DNA of 64,000 bases from Verrucomicrobiia bacterium (GCA_030427505.1 JAUICH010000001.1:682001-746000); one strand, 5' to 3'. Numbered from the stretch's first letter, positions 44,648 through 55,038 are shown. Notes: a model not told the origin generated them from the letters alone. Program-made: numbers and translations.

Positions 44648-45598
44648 TCAGGCGGGAGGCAAAGCCTCCTTCAACTGGGATGCAATTGCACGCAAATTGG
44701 TAATGATATCCACCTCCAGGGGATCGATCGGCACGACCGCCCCGCCGATGGCTTCCGCGATCTTTTTCGCGCTGGTCTGGTCGAACTGCGGCTGCACGAA
44801 AATGAACTTTACCCCTTCGCGTTTGGCGCTTTCGATGATCTCCATGAGCCGCTTCGGCTCCGGCCCACGCCGGGCGATTTCGATGGCTTCCTGCTTCATG
44901 CCGTAGGTGTCGGCAAAGTAGGCAAACGCGCCGTGAAACACGTAGAAGGTGCGGCCCTTCAGGGGGAGGAGTGTTTCCGTCAATTCCAGATGCAGGGCGT
45001 CCAACTCCGCCTCCAACTCCGCCAGATTGGCCCGGAATTCGCCGGCGTGATCGGGATCGATTTCACAGAGGGTAGCGGTAATCAGACCCGCCTGTTCTTT
45101 CAACAAGGGAGGCGACAGCCAGACGTGGGTGTCCGAATGCGCATCGCCGTGATGGTGATCGTGATCGCCGTGGCCGTGGTCATCATGATTGTGTTCCTCA
45201 TGGGAATGGCCTCCGGAGGGAGAAGGCTCCCCGCTGAGACTTACCACCCGAACTTTTAGGTGATCTTCCTCCAGCTTTTCCAGCAGGAGGGTTTCGAAAT
45301 TCATGCCCGTCGTGAAGTAGGCGCGGGCCCGGCTGAGTTCCATCACTTGCCGGGGCGTGGGGGAAAAGGAATGCGGATCCGATCCCGGTTCCGCGATGGT
45401 TTCGACTGTAAAGTATGGACCCGCGATCTTTTCCACCAGCGAAAGGTGAGGGGGCACCGAGACCATCAGGCGGGGTGGACCCGATTCGGCCTCTTCGTGG
45501 GAGGCCCCGCCACAGCCACTGAACCAGAGGGCCAGAGAAGCTAGCGCCACGGCGGAGGCGCTTCGGCAAAGACGGGTATTCAGAGCAGTCGCAGTCAT
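44648..45598 (-). CDS. znuA: zinc ABC transporter substrate-binding lipoprotein (ZnuA-like)
   Basis: A 316-residue periplasmic lipoprotein; lipobox LWFSGC with Cys29. The TroA-like fold is shown by VSVPPHLSLVEKIAGPYF, GSDPHSFSPTPRQ with a ligand His, FYVFHGAFAYFADTYG and the final PIDPLEVD. Between the domains is a His/Asp/Glu-rich loop (HSHEEHNHDDHGHGDHDHHH), typical of Zn-specific ZnuA. First gene of znuACB; the palindrome 45614-45636 lies 16 bp upstream. Confidence 0.95.
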   Translation of the reverse strand: MTATALNTRLCRSASAVALASLALWFSGCGGASHEEAESGPPRLMVSVPPHLSLVEKIAGPYFTVETIAEPGSDPHSFSPTPRQVMELSRARAYFTTGMNFETLLLEKLEEDHLKVRVVSLSGEPSPSGGHSHEEHNHDDHGHGDHDHHHGDAHSDTHVWLSPPLLKEQAGLITATLCEIDPDHAGEFRANLAELEAELDALHLELTETLLPLKGRTFYVFHGAFAYFADTYGMKQEAIEIARRGPEPKRLMEIIESAKREGVKFIFVQPQFDQTSAKKIAEAIGGAVVPIDPLEVDIITNLRAIASQLKEALPPA

Positions 45599-45613
45599 GG
45601 AAAAGGGAGGGGC

Positions 45614-45636
45614 TTAATACAAGTAAATTGCGTTAA
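45614..45636. promoter_or_regulatory. Zur-like 23-bp palindrome
   Basis: TTAA-N2-CAA-N5-TTG-N2-TTAA, a symmetric 23-bp site, starts 16 bp upstream of znuA. Length, AT-richness and position match Zur (Fur-family zinc repressor) boxes; the sequence itself is not the gammaproteobacterial consensus. Repression under zinc sufficiency is inferred. Confidence 0.55.
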
Positions 45637-45701
45637 AATAGCTGGACGCAAGCAGAATTTCGTTTTCGAATCTCCCTCCACCGGGGCGAGGTTCCTGAAT
45701 C

Positions 45702-45729
45702 TTGACCGATTTTCTCCCCTGTTTATCGT
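45702..45729 (+). promoter_or_regulatory. candidate sigma70 promoter for FKBP gene
   Basis: TTGACC (45702-45707), 16-bp spacer, TATCGT (45724-45729), 54 bp before the start at 45783. The -35 is close to consensus, the -10 weaker. Confidence 0.4.
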
Positions 45730-45782
45730 GCGGGACCGGATCGTAAGAACCCGCTGACGAAGATTCACCCATCCCTATTACC

Positions 45783-46508
45783 ATGCGCTTCCACACTCTT
45801 TTCAGATCGTTCGGATCGTTTTTCACCGCCGTTTTCTTTTGTTCGCTTTCATGCGCGCCCCCCTCGCTGAACGCTCAGGATGAGGCAAAGAAAGCCGGAG
45901 AAGGGGACTTGAAGTCTCAGCTCAGCTACGCCTATGGCGTCACCATTGCCCGGCAGCTTACCGAACGGGGGATCGAGATCGATCTGGACGAATTCCGGCG
46001 TGGCTACGAAGCCGTGGCGAAGGGCGAAGAGATTCCGCTTTCCGACGCGGAAATCCAGGGGCTCTTTCGCCGCAATCAACGCCTGCTGGCGGAAGAGAGC
46101 GCCACGGGCGAGGGCCTCGAAAATGTGAAGGCTGGAAACGCGCTTTGGGCGGAGAACCTGAAAAAGGCAGGGTTAGAGACCACCCCCAGCGGTCTGCAAT
46201 ATGAGATTTTGAAAGACGGAGACGGCGCTCAACCGGAGTCCACGGACGAGGTGACCGTGCACTACACCGGAAAATTGACCGATGGAACGGTGTTCGACAG
46301 TTCCGTGGAACGGGGCGAGCCAGCTTCTTTTCCGCTGGACCGCGTTATCGCCGGCTGGACCGAGGGCTTGCAACTCATGAAAGAGGGGGCCAAATACCGC
46401 TTCTACATTCCCTACGACCTGGCATACGGGGAGGAAGGTCGGCCCGGTTCCATCCCGCCATATTCCACGTTGGTCTTTGACGTGGAGCTTCTCAGCGTGA
46501 ACAAGTAG
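45783..46508 (+). CDS. exported FKBP-type peptidyl-prolyl isomerase (Mip/FkpA-like)
   Basis: A 241-residue protein with a signal peptide (FRSFGSFFTAVFFCSLSCA). The N-terminal helical dimerisation domain (LSYAYGVTIARQLTERGIEIDLDEFRRGYEAV in blocks, ~45-120) is followed by the FKBP domain (~130-240): TVHYTGKLTDGTVFDSS, VIAGWTEGLQLMKEGAKYRFYIP, LAYGEEGRPGSIPPYSTLVFDVEL. It assists folding of exported proteins in the periplasm. Divergent from znuA. Confidence 0.93.
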   Translation: MRFHTLFRSFGSFFTAVFFCSLSCAPPSLNAQDEAKKAGEGDLKSQLSYAYGVTIARQLTERGIEIDLDEFRRGYEAVAKGEEIPLSDAEIQGLFRRNQRLLAEESATGEGLENVKAGNALWAENLKKAGLETTPSGLQYEILKDGDGAQPESTDEVTVHYTGKLTDGTVFDSSVERGEPASFPLDRVIAGWTEGLQLMKEGAKYRFYIPYDLAYGEEGRPGSIPPYSTLVFDVELLSVNK

Positions 46509-46726
46509 CGGCCAAAGAGACCACCGTCCCGGCGCGGAGAGAAAATCCCCCGGTGAAGAGATTGGCACCGCGGGGAAATTGTGATTAGGCACGAGCTATG
46601 CTGTTCTGTCGCTTTCCGGGTCCCTGGATGGATTCCGGCTGAAATTTTATTGATCAACCATAGTTTTCAGATGCCTGGGCCGGGAAACCGAACCCGTGGT
46701 CTTTGTTTTCAACCCATATCAGAGTC

Positions 46727-49213
46727 ATGCTTGTAGAAGATCAGTCCCCAGAGGCGGGTTCGTCCGTTGCCTTCCAGCTCGATTGTTCGCCGGAAGGGTT
46801 CAAGAAATCGATTATCAACCACCTGCGCTACTCCCTGGCGCACGATCCCGAGACCGCCACGCCGATTGACTGGTGGCTGGCCATGTGTCTTTCCGCCCGT
46901 GACCGCATCCTGGAACGCTCCAGCGTAAACCGCGAGCAGCACCGCAACAAGAACGTCCGCCGGGTGTACTACCTCTCCCTGGAGTACCTGATGGGCCGGA
47001 TGCTGGAGAACAACCTGGTGAACCTGGGTATGCTGGACGAAGCCCGGGAAGCCATGCAGTTGCTGGGTCAGGATCTGGACATGATCCTGGAAGAAGAACG
47101 GGACATGGGTCTCGGCAACGGTGGTCTGGGCCGTCTGGCCGCCTGTTTCCTGGATTCCCTCTCCACCCTCAGCTACCCCGCGGTGGGTTACGGCATTCAC
47201 TATGAGTTCGGCCTGTTCCGGCAGGAATTCGTCAATGGCCGCCAGATCGAACAGCCCGATGCCTGGCAGGGCTTCCGCAACCCCTGGCAGATCGTGCGGC
47301 CGGAATATACCGTGCCGGTCAGGCTATACGGCCACGTGGAAATGCGCTTCGACACCACTGGCCATGGCCGTCCGGAATGGGTGGGCACGAAGGTCGTCAA
47401 CGGGGTGCCGTGGGACATCCCGGTGGCTGGCTACGGCTGTAACCTGGTGAACTACCTGCGCCTCTGGGAAAGCCGGGCCACGGAAGAGTTCGACCTCAGC
47501 GCCTTCAACCGGGGCGACTACGTGGACGCCGTGGGCGAAAAGGCGCGCACGGAAACCATTTCCAAGGTCCTCTACCCGAACGACACCACGGAGGGCGGTA
47601 AAGAGCTGCGTCTTGTCCAGCAGTACTTCTTCGTGGCCTGCTCGTTGCGCGACATCATCCGCCGTCACTTCCGGTCCAATGACTCCTGGGACAACTTCGC
47701 GGACAAGGCCGCCATTCAGTTGAACGACACCCACCCCGCCGTGGCGGTGTTGGAGCTGATGCGCATCCTGCTGGATGAAGAGCGGCTGGAGTGGGACACG
47801 GCGTGGAGCATTTGCCAGCGCACCTTTGCCTACACCAACCACACCCTGCTGCCGGAAGCCCTGGAACGCTGGAGCGTGCCGTTGTTCCAGAAAGTGCTGC
47901 CCCGGCACCTGCAGATCGCTTTCGAAATCAACAAGCGCTTCCTGGAAAACGAAGTGGCCCGGAAGTGGCCCGGCGACGACAGCAAGCTGCGCAGCCTTTC
48001 CCTGATCGAGGAAGGCAATCCCAAGATGCTGCGCATGGCCTACCTGGCCGTGGTGGCGAGCCATTCCACCAACGGGGTGGCGGCCTTGCACACCAAGCTC
48101 CTGACTGCTCACCTCTTCAAAGACTTCCACGAGCTGTTTCCGGAGCGTTTCAACAACAAGACCAATGGCGTGACCCCGCGCCGCTGGATCAAAGCCTGCA
48201 ACCAGGAACTGGCGAAGTTGATCGACAGCCGCATCGGCACGGAGTGGCCGAATCACCTCGACCAGTTGCGCCGCCTGGAGGAACACATCGAAGATCCCGC
48301 CTTCCGGACTGAGTTCATGGCGGTGAAACACCGGAACAAGGAGCGCCTGGCCGCCCTCATCCTGCGCCGCTGCGGCGTGGAAGTCAGCCCGGACGCCCTG
48401 TTCGATGTGCAGATCAAGCGCCTGCACGAGTACAAGCGCCAGCACCTGAACCTGCTCTACATCCTCACCCTTTACCGCCGCCTCTTGAACAACCCTGACC
48501 TGGACGTGTGCCCCCGGGTGTTCATCTTTGGCGCCAAGGCGGCGCCTGGCTACTGGCTGGCCAAGCAGATCATCCACGCCATCAATTCCGTGGGCGAAAA
48601 GATCAACAACGATCCCCGCATCAACGGAAAACTGAAGGTCGTGTTTATGCCGAACTACGGTGTGACCAAGGCTGAAAGGATCATTCCGGCGGCGGACGTT
48701 TCGGAGCAGATTTCCACGGCGGGCAAAGAAGCCTCCGGCACGGGGAACATGAAGCTGGGTCTCAATGGCGCCATCACCCTCGGTACCCTGGACGGCGCGA
48801 ACGTCGAAATGCTGGAGGAAGTCGGAGACGAAAACATCTTCATCTTCGGCCTGACGGTGGAAGAAGTGCACGACCTCTGGGAGAAAGGCTACTCCTCCCG
48901 CGACTACTACAACAACAACGAGGAACTGCGGTCCGTGATCGACTGGCTGGCTTCCGACTACTTCTGCCCGGAAAAAGGCGCCTTCGACGGTATCAAGCAC
49001 AGCCTCCTGGACGGGGGAGACCCCTACCTGGTCCTGGCGGACTACGCCGCCTACTGCGAAGCGCAGGGCAAGGTGGACGCCGCCTACCGCGACGTGGACG
49101 GCTGGTCCCGGAAAGCCATCCTGAACACGGCGCGCTTGGGCAAGTTTTCCTCCGACCGGACCATCAAAGAATACGCGGAAGAAATCTGGGACCTCCAGCC
49201 CGAATCCGACTGA
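46727..49213 (+). CDS. glgP: glycogen/starch phosphorylase
   Basis: An 828-residue GT35 enzyme. Landmarks: [76 protein letters not shown], and the PLP-binding block [15 protein letters not shown] with the Schiff-base Lys, followed by [10 protein letters not shown]. It releases glucose-1-phosphate from alpha-glucans in the cytoplasm. ATG 46727 is preferred to TTG 46703. Single gene. Confidence 0.97.
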   Translation: MLVEDQSPEAGSSVAFQLDCSPEGFKKSIINHLRYSLAHDPETATPIDWWLAMCLSARDRILERSSVNREQHRNKNVRRVYYLSLEYLMGRMLENNLVNLGMLDEAREAMQLLGQDLDMILEEERDMGLGNGGLGRLAACFLDSLSTLSYPAVGYGIHYEFGLFRQEFVNGRQIEQPDAWQGFRNPWQIVRPEYTVPVRLYGHVEMRFDTTGHGRPEWVGTKVVNGVPWDIPVAGYGCNLVNYLRLWESRATEEFDLSAFNRGDYVDAVGEKARTETISKVLYPNDTTEGGKELRLVQQYFFVACSLRDIIRRHFRSNDSWDNFADKAAIQLNDTHPAVAVLELMRILLDEERLEWDTAWSICQRTFAYTNHTLLPEALERWSVPLFQKVLPRHLQIAFEINKRFLENEVARKWPGDDSKLRSLSLIEEGNPKMLRMAYLAVVASHSTNGVAALHTKLLTAHLFKDFHELFPERFNNKTNGVTPRRWIKACNQELAKLIDSRIGTEWPNHLDQLRRLEEHIEDPAFRTEFMAVKHRNKERLAALILRRCGVEVSPDALFDVQIKRLHEYKRQHLNLLYILTLYRRLLNNPDLDVCPRVFIFGAKAAPGYWLAKQIIHAINSVGEKINNDPRINGKLKVVFMPNYGVTKAERIIPAADVSEQISTAGKEASGTGNMKLGLNGAITLGTLDGANVEMLEEVGDENIFIFGLTVEEVHDLWEKGYSSRDYYNNNEELRSVIDWLASDYFCPEKGAFDGIKHSLLDGGDPYLVLADYAAYCEAQGKVDAAYRDVDGWSRKAILNTARLGKFSSDRTIKEYAEEIWDLQPESD

Positions 49214-49274
49214 ACGGAAACACCGGATTTCAGTTGCGGCCACCGGCATGGCCCGTCACTCTTGAAGTGCGACC

Positions 49275-50288
49275 ATGACCGGTGAAGAAGGAGGAACAGC
49301 ACCCTTGCATTTGAAAGAGGCACTGACGGTTTTTGCCCAGTGCCTCGAACATCAGCAACGGGCCGGACGGAAAAGCGTCTGGCTGGTGCCGGAGGTCCGG
49401 GAGCAGCTTAAAGAGCTTCCCAATCTGATTCGCCGGGGGGCGGCTGCCGCCGTTCCCGCCCCGGAGGCGGAAACTCCTCCGCAAAAAGAGAGACGGTCTA
49501 CTCCTGCTCCCGAAGGCCGTCCCCGCGCGGCTGTTCGGGAAGAAGTTCCGCCTCCCCAAAGACCGGAACGGGAATCAGCGGCTCCCGCGCCTTGGGACGA
49601 ACCGGGTAGCGCCGGTCTAGGTGCCCGAAAGATCGAGCCCCTTCAGACCCGGGGAGAGACCAACGCGGAAAAGATCGCCAGCCTGGCCGAACAGGCGGAA
49701 CACTGCGCCGCCTGCCGTGGCTTGGGAACCCTGCGGGACATCATGGTCTTTTCCGTGGGCAATCCCCAGGCGGAACTCATGTTCGTGGGCGAAGCGCCGG
49801 GATTCGAAGAAGAAAAACAGCGCGAACCCTTCGTCGGTCCCGCAGGCCAGAAACTGACCCAGATCATCCAGGCCATGGGTCTGAAACGGGAAGACATTTA
49901 CATTTCCAATATCGTAAAATTCCGTCCCAAAATTGACGGCGTAAAATTCCAGGGCCCCAAAAACCGCAAACCGACCCGGGAAGAGATGGACGCGGCGGTG
50001 AAATATGTGATGGCCGAAATCGACGTCATCCGGCCGAAAGTCATCGTCGCTCTCGGCGCCACCGCCGCGGAAGGACTTCTGGACGTGGAAGGTTCGGTGG
50101 GCCAGATGCGGAACCAGTTCTATTCACTGAAGAACATCCCGGTCATGGTTACCTACCACCCCTCCTATCTCTTGAGGCAACAGGGCCTCAGAGGGCGGCG
50201 CATGGTTTGGGAGGACATGCTGATGGTCATGGAGGAACTGGGGCTGCCGATTTCCGAGAAACAACGCGGTTACTTCTCGAAATCATGA
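49275..50288 (+). CDS. uracil-DNA glycosylase superfamily protein, family-4-like with incomplete Fe-S ligands
   Basis: A 337-residue protein. A Pro/Glu/Ala-rich, probably disordered N-terminal ~125 residues precede a family-4-like domain (~130-335): CAAC (Cys144, Cys147), [43 protein letters not shown] and the C-terminal VTYHPSYLL. Family 4 holds [4Fe-4S] with four Cys; here the third (KCRP) is Phe216 and the fourth, in the following helix, is absent. Only one other Cys (23) exists. Active-site Glu/Gly loop and HPS are present. It may lack a cluster or use other ligands. Confidence 0.8.
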   Translation: MTGEEGGTAPLHLKEALTVFAQCLEHQQRAGRKSVWLVPEVREQLKELPNLIRRGAAAAVPAPEAETPPQKERRSTPAPEGRPRAAVREEVPPPQRPERESAAPAPWDEPGSAGLGARKIEPLQTRGETNAEKIASLAEQAEHCAACRGLGTLRDIMVFSVGNPQAELMFVGEAPGFEEEKQREPFVGPAGQKLTQIIQAMGLKREDIYISNIVKFRPKIDGVKFQGPKNRKPTREEMDAAVKYVMAEIDVIRPKVIVALGATAAEGLLDVEGSVGQMRNQFYSLKNIPVMVTYHPSYLLRQQGLRGRRMVWEDMLMVMEELGLPISEKQRGYFSKS

Positions 50289-50342
50289 ATAGTTGGGTGC
50301 TTTGTTACGTAGTATCCTTATAAAGCCCCGTTTCCCATTCAG

Positions 50343-51140
50343 ATGCCTGACGAACTAGACGAACCCATCAACGCGGACCCGCCCGGTCCGGGAGAAAAAA
50401 AACGGGGATTTCCATGGGGGTGCTTTGCGGTGGTGGCCATCGTAGCCGTTTTCGTGGCTGGCAGCGTGGCGGTATCGTGGATGCTGCTTCACAAGATATC
50501 CGGAATATTGCCGGGCTTCCGTGAGGAACAGATCACAGAGACCTTTCTTTCCTCCGTCCTTGAGGTCACCGGCACGCAGGGAGGAACTTTGGAAGTTTCC
50601 ACCGCCACCAGCACCGAACGCTTCGAACGGCACAAGGAAAACCTCATCTGGAACTTCATTCCCTGGGAACCCACCATTTCCGAAATCGTGGTGCCCGCCA
50701 CCTACCGTTACCACATCGATCTAAACGGAAAGTGGGACATTTCGGTGGATGAAGAGCGCATCATTGTCGTGGCGCCGAAGATCGAGCCCAGCCTGCCGGT
50801 GGCCTTTGATACCGCTGGCATGAAGAAGAAGACCCTCAGCAGTTGGCAGAGCCTGGACAAGCAGGGGAACCTGGAAGAACTGGAAAAAGCCATTACCAGC
50901 CGGCTGAACCTGCGCGCCGCGTCTCCGGAAAACATCAAGCAAGTCCGGGAAGAAAGCCGCCGCTCCGTGGCGATGTTCGTGAAGAACTGGCTGCTCAGCG
51001 CCGAACACTGGCAGGAAGGCCGCTACACGGAAATTACGGTCATCTTCGAGGACGAATTGAAAGATCAAGAGAAGGCGGACTCCCTGAAAGGCGGGGAACC
51101 GACCATCCGGATGATCACGGCCAGCCAGCCGAAGGGCTGA
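50343..51140 (+). CDS. DUF4230-like membrane-anchored protein
   Basis: A 265-residue protein with a Pro/Glu N-terminus, one membrane helix (WGCFAVVAIVAVFVAGSVAVSWMLL, ~25-49) and an extracytoplasmic or cytoplasmic domain containing VPATYRYHIDLNGKWDISVDEERIIVVAPKIEPSLPVAFDT (in blocks), the hallmark of DUF4230. A charged C-terminal helix pair follows (KQVREESRRSVAMFVKNWLL). Function unknown. Confidence 0.75.
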   Translation: MPDELDEPINADPPGPGEKKRGFPWGCFAVVAIVAVFVAGSVAVSWMLLHKISGILPGFREEQITETFLSSVLEVTGTQGGTLEVSTATSTERFERHKENLIWNFIPWEPTISEIVVPATYRYHIDLNGKWDISVDEERIIVVAPKIEPSLPVAFDTAGMKKKTLSSWQSLDKQGNLEELEKAITSRLNLRAASPENIKQVREESRRSVAMFVKNWLLSAEHWQEGRYTEITVIFEDELKDQEKADSLKGGEPTIRMITASQPKG

Positions 51141-51168
51141 CCGGACTTCGGTGGTAACCGTCCACGGC

Positions 51169-52011
51169 TCAGTCCAAGAGTCCCAAGGCCTTTAAACAAG
51201 CGCGGGCCAGGGGCTCGCGTTGTTTCACATCCGCGTCCGACAGCGTTTTGATATTGAGGGCGAAAGGGTAGGAGAGGCCGTCCCGCTCCACCCAGCCCAC
51301 CCACCAGCCGATGTGCGGCTCCTCGGAACCGGTCCAACCGCTTTTGGCATAGAGCCGGTAGTCAGGCGTGGCGTTTTGCAGGATCAGTTCCCTGGTCTGC
51401 GCCACCGCTTTTGCTTTGACCGGAAGCTCCCCGGCGGTCAGCCGCCGGAGAAATTCCACCTGCTCCAACGCGGAAATGGCGAGGGGTTCGCGCAGCCAGA
51501 AGCGATGCTCGATGGAGTCGCCGATGTCTTCGTTCCCGTAGTCAAAAGCCCGAACCATTTCCCTCATCCGTTTCAGCCCGGTGCGCCGGGCCAGTTCGTG
51601 GAAGATAGGCACGTTGGAAATCTTCATCGCGTCGCGCAGGTTCATGTCGTGCTCCCAGATATCGAGAAACTCGTCTTTGCCGCCGTAGGGGAGCACTTCA
51701 TCCAGATCCGCCACCGACCCGTAGTGCAAGCCGATCAAAGCGTTGGCGATCTTGAAAGTGGAAGCCGGCGGAAAACGGACCCCGGCCCGCTCCGGGTTGT
51801 GAACGAGGATCTGCATCTTCCGGCTGTCGAGGACGGCGAAAGTTCCTTCCAGTCCAGCGTCGCCGAACACTTTCGTCAGCCGGGAATCTTCCAAGAGGGC
51901 AGGGCCGGAATTTTCCTCGCCGGAACTTTGCGGCGCCAATCTGGCGAAGCAAAACAGGAGGAAGGATAGAACGAGGAGGCGGATACGGTTTGCGGTCATG
52001 GACGCAGGCAT
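51169..52011 (-). CDS. class D (OXA-type) beta-lactamase
   Basis: A 280-residue exported enzyme with a signal peptide (IRLLVLSFLLFCFARLA). All class D marks are present: Ser84-Thr-Phe-Lys87 (PPASTFKIANAL), Ser132 in SNVP, FDYGNEDIG with Tyr-Gly-Asn, and KSG at 223-225 (YAKSGWTGSE). Lys87 would be the carboxylated base. ATG 51999 is an alternative start. No resistance cluster or mobile element flanks it, so it looks chromosomal and intrinsic. Confidence 0.9.
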   Translation of the reverse strand: MPASMTANRIRLLVLSFLLFCFARLAPQSSGEENSGPALLEDSRLTKVFGDAGLEGTFAVLDSRKMQILVHNPERAGVRFPPASTFKIANALIGLHYGSVADLDEVLPYGGKDEFLDIWEHDMNLRDAMKISNVPIFHELARRTGLKRMREMVRAFDYGNEDIGDSIEHRFWLREPLAISALEQVEFLRRLTAGELPVKAKAVAQTRELILQNATPDYRLYAKSGWTGSEEPHIGWWVGWVERDGLSYPFALNIKTLSDADVKQREPLARACLKALGLLD

Positions 52012-52192
52012 ACGGAGTCTGGGGTGGGGAACTTTCGGCCGGTTCGCGGGCTGAGCTTGTCGCCACGCCCAATCGATTGTCCTTGGTAGAATTCTACCCT
52101 GTATCCTGCGTTCGCGATCTATCCAAAGACAGACACCCGGATGGGGGCCTTTTAGGGCGCGTGTTAGGGCTTCCGGAGTGGAAGGTGTGATG

Positions 52193-52948
52193 CTACTTCA
52201 GATCCAGCACCACCGGGCAATGATCCGAACCCATCACGTCACTCAGGATGCTGGCGGACTTCAGGTTCTTGGAGAGGGAACCGGAGACGCAGAAATAGTC
52301 GATGCGCCATCCGATGTTCTTGGCGCGCGCCCCGGCGCGGTAGCTCCACCAGGAGTAGTGATCCGGTTCCTCCGGGTGGAAGTGCCGGAAGGAGTCGATA
52401 AATCCTGCCGCCACGATGTTGTCGAAACCCGCCCTTTCCTCGTCCGTGAATCCCGCGTTGCGCCGGTTCTGCTTGGGCCGCGCGATGTCGATTTCCTGGT
52501 GCGCCACGTTTAGGTCGCCGCAGAAGATGACGGGCTTGGTTTTCTCCAGCTTCTTCACATAGGCCAGGAAGTCCTTGTCCCACTCCATGCGGTAGTCCAG
52601 GCGGCGGAGTTCGTTTTGTGAGTTGGGCGTGTACACGTTGACGAGATAAAAGTCGTCATACTCCAGGGTCAGGACCCGTCCTTCCTTGTCGTGCTTGGGT
52701 TTGCCGATGCCGAAACTCACGGCCCGGGGTTCTTCCCGGGTAAAGACGACGGTTCCCGAGTAGCCCTTTTTCTCCGCGCTGTTCCAGTAGTGGTGAAAAT
52801 CTTCAAAAAAAGGAGCAGAAACCTGATCGGGCGACGCTTTGGTTTCCTGAAGACAAAGAATATCGGGGTTCGCGCCGGTGACAAAGTCGCCAAGCCCCTT
52901 ACCAAGGGCGGCGCGAATTCCGTTAACGTTCCAAGAGACGAGTTTCAT
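52193..52948 (-). CDS. xth: exodeoxyribonuclease III
   Basis: A 251-residue AP endonuclease/3'-exonuclease from ATG 52948 ([13 protein letters not shown]). Metal and catalytic motifs: [23 protein letters not shown]-like block ([20 protein letters not shown]), [24 protein letters not shown] and [12 protein letters not shown]. It acts in base-excision repair. Divergent from the GldA-like gene with a 197-bp gap. Confidence 0.95.
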   Translation of the reverse strand: MKLVSWNVNGIRAALGKGLGDFVTGANPDILCLQETKASPDQVSAPFFEDFHHYWNSAEKKGYSGTVVFTREEPRAVSFGIGKPKHDKEGRVLTLEYDDFYLVNVYTPNSQNELRRLDYRMEWDKDFLAYVKKLEKTKPVIFCGDLNVAHQEIDIARPKQNRRNAGFTDEERAGFDNIVAAGFIDSFRHFHPEEPDHYSWWSYRAGARAKNIGWRIDYFCVSGSLSKNLKSASILSDVMGSDHCPVVLDLK

Positions 52949-53145
52949 GAGAAAAGTAGTCGTATGTGGGGGTATGGTAGGGGCTTCTCGCGGCAAAAAT
53001 TTTTCCTTGAAAGGAAAGTCGCGTGTGGCAGCTATTGTTCCCCCGTTGAGGTTGAGGCGTCAGCCGGATTTCGCAAGGAATTTGGCGGCTATCCAAGGTT
53101 TGTGAACCCCTAATTTCAATTGGCTGAGAAAACGCTCCCCGCAGT

Positions 53146-54105
53146 ATGATTGAAGTAAGAAACCTCTCCAAGCATTTCGGACCCAAGGTCGCGGTTAACA
53201 ACGTTTCATTCACGGTTAAGAAAGGAGAAGTCCTGGGTTTCCTGGGACCTAACGGCGCCGGTAAGTCCACCACCATGCGGATGATTACCGGTTTCCTGCC
53301 GGCGACTCAGGGTGACGTGTCCATCGACGGTTCGGACATCGTGGATGACGAACTGGGCGCCAAGGCGAAGATCGGTTACCTGCCGGAGTCCGCGCCGCTT
53401 TACACGGACATGACGGTGGAAACCTTCCTCCGGTTCGCGGCGGAAATGCGGCAAATTCCCACGGCGGAGCTCAAGAATGCCGTGGAAAAGGCGCTCGAGA
53501 CCTGCTTCCTGCAGCCGGTGCGCCACCAGTCCATCGACACCCTGTCCAAGGGCTACCGCCACCGCACCTGCTTGGCCCAGGCCATCATTCACGATCCCGA
53601 AGTCCTCATCCTGGACGAACCGACGGACGGTTTGGATCCCAATCAGAAACACGAGGTCCGTAGCCTGATCAAACGGATGGGGCAGGAAAAAGCCATCATC
53701 TTTTCCACCCACATCCTGGAAGAGGTGGAAGCCTCCTGCACCCGGGCCATCATTATCGACCAGGGGAAAGTGGTGGCGGACGGAACCCCCGAAGAACTGA
53801 AGGCCAAGTCCGAGCGGGCCGGGTCCCTGGTGGTAAAGGCAAAAGGCCTGGCGGCTTCGGGTATCCGGCAGGAGTTGGAAAAACTTTCCGAATCGAGAAA
53901 GGTCGAAACCCTCGAGTCTGGCGATGACTGGGTGCGGGTGCGCATCTTGCCGAACAAGGGCAAGGCGAAGTCCCTGCCGGAAGCCGTCTTCAAACTGGCC
54001 GTGGAAAAGAACCTCGTGCTTGAGGAACTGGCCCAGGAAGAAGGCCGTTTGGACGACGTGTTCCGCCAGATCACGCAATCCGACACCACCTTGGCGGCGG
54101 CTTGA
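53146..54105 (+). CDS. ABC transporter ATP-binding protein, GldA/Nos-like
   Basis: A 319-residue ATPase: Walker A GPNGAGKSTTMRM, Q-loop YLPESAPLYTDM, an atypical signature LSKGYRHRTCLAQAI, Walker B VLILDEPTDGLDP and FSTHILEEVEASC. The C-terminal ~90 residues form the extra domain of the GldA class. First gene of a four-gene operon with a GldF-like permease, a GldG-like protein and a DUF4340 protein. Confidence 0.9.
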   Translation: MIEVRNLSKHFGPKVAVNNVSFTVKKGEVLGFLGPNGAGKSTTMRMITGFLPATQGDVSIDGSDIVDDELGAKAKIGYLPESAPLYTDMTVETFLRFAAEMRQIPTAELKNAVEKALETCFLQPVRHQSIDTLSKGYRHRTCLAQAIIHDPEVLILDEPTDGLDPNQKHEVRSLIKRMGQEKAIIFSTHILEEVEASCTRAIIIDQGKVVADGTPEELKAKSERAGSLVVKAKGLAASGIRQELEKLSESRKVETLESGDDWVRVRILPNKGKAKSLPEAVFKLAVEKNLVLEELAQEEGRLDDVFRQITQSDTTLAAA

Positions 54106-54122
54106 GCGTGGCTCGATTTTTC

Positions 54123-54141
54123 ACCGGCCGCACCGGCCGGT
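54123..54141. other. intra-operon hairpin
   Basis: ACCGGCCG (54123-54130) and CGGCCGGT (54134-54141) form a perfect 8-bp stem around CAC, between the ATPase stop and the permease start. It lacks a T run and could be an attenuator or RNA-stability element that lowers downstream expression. Confidence 0.5.
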
Positions 54142-54180
54142 TCCCTCCCTTTAGAGAAACCTTTAAACCTTCAAACTGAT

Positions 54181-55008
54181 ATGGCGGAAGCAATCTGGAT
54201 GACCATCCTCCACTTCATCCTGCCACTGGTGGTCGTGGCGGGAATTTTCACGGCGCTGATGATGTATGTGGCGCCCAGGGAAGTAAGAACCATTTTCAAA
54301 CGCGAGATCCGAAGCTTTTTCACCTCGCCCATCGCCTACGTGTGCGTGGTGATTTTCCTGCTGATATCCAATGGCATTTCCTTCTGGTTCGGCGGCGTGC
54401 TGGAGCGCGGCGAGGCGGATCTGATGCTCTCTTACTTCCAGTATCTGCCCTGGTACTTCATCATCCTGGCGCCCATTGTCGGTATGCGGCTTTGGTCGGA
54501 AGAGCAGCGGCTCGGCACCATGGAATTGATTCTGACCATGCCCATCGCGCCGTGGCAGGCCATCCTGGGCAAGTACCTGGCGGCCTCGGTAGTGCTCTTC
54601 ACCATGCTGGCGCTGTCCTTCCCCATTGTGCTGACGATGAACTACTTGGGCGATCCCGACAATGGAGTGATTTTGTCAGGGTTTGTCGCGTCTTACCTGG
54701 TGTCGTTGACCTTCCTGGCGATCACCTCCGTTTTTTCCGCCATCACCCGCAGCCAGATTGTGTCCGTGCTGATCTCCGTGGTGCTTTGCCTCTTCTTCTG
54801 GCTGATCGGGCTGGAGCCCGTCATCAGCACCGCTGTGAACCTGGGCGGTTCCATCATTGGCGAACTGACCGAAAGCATCAGCATGCTCAGCCACTTTAAC
54901 GAATTGGCCAAGGGCATCCTCGGCACGCGCGATCTGATTTACTTCTTTACCTTTATCGCCTTCTGCCTCTTTTCGACTTCCGTGGTCCTCAAGCTGAAGA
55001 GGTCCTGA
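54181..55008 (+). CDS. ABC-2 permease, GldF-like
   Basis: A 275-residue membrane protein with seven or so hydrophobic segments. It contains RTIFKREIRSFFTSPIAYVCVVIFLL (in blocks), SYFQYLPWYFIILAPIVGMRLWSEEQRLGTMELILTMPI (in blocks) and FTFIAFCLFSTSVVLKLKRS at the end. 'SEEQRLGTMELILTMP' is the EER-like landmark of ABC2_membrane permeases. 75 bp downstream of the ATPase. Confidence 0.88.
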   Translation: MAEAIWMTILHFILPLVVVAGIFTALMMYVAPREVRTIFKREIRSFFTSPIAYVCVVIFLLISNGISFWFGGVLERGEADLMLSYFQYLPWYFIILAPIVGMRLWSEEQRLGTMELILTMPIAPWQAILGKYLAASVVLFTMLALSFPIVLTMNYLGDPDNGVILSGFVASYLVSLTFLAITSVFSAITRSQIVSVLISVVLCLFFWLIGLEPVISTAVNLGGSIIGELTESISMLSHFNELAKGILGTRDLIYFFTFIAFCLFSTSVVLKLKRS

Positions 55009-55038
55009 AATCTGGAATCTGAGCCAAGGAAACTTCCC

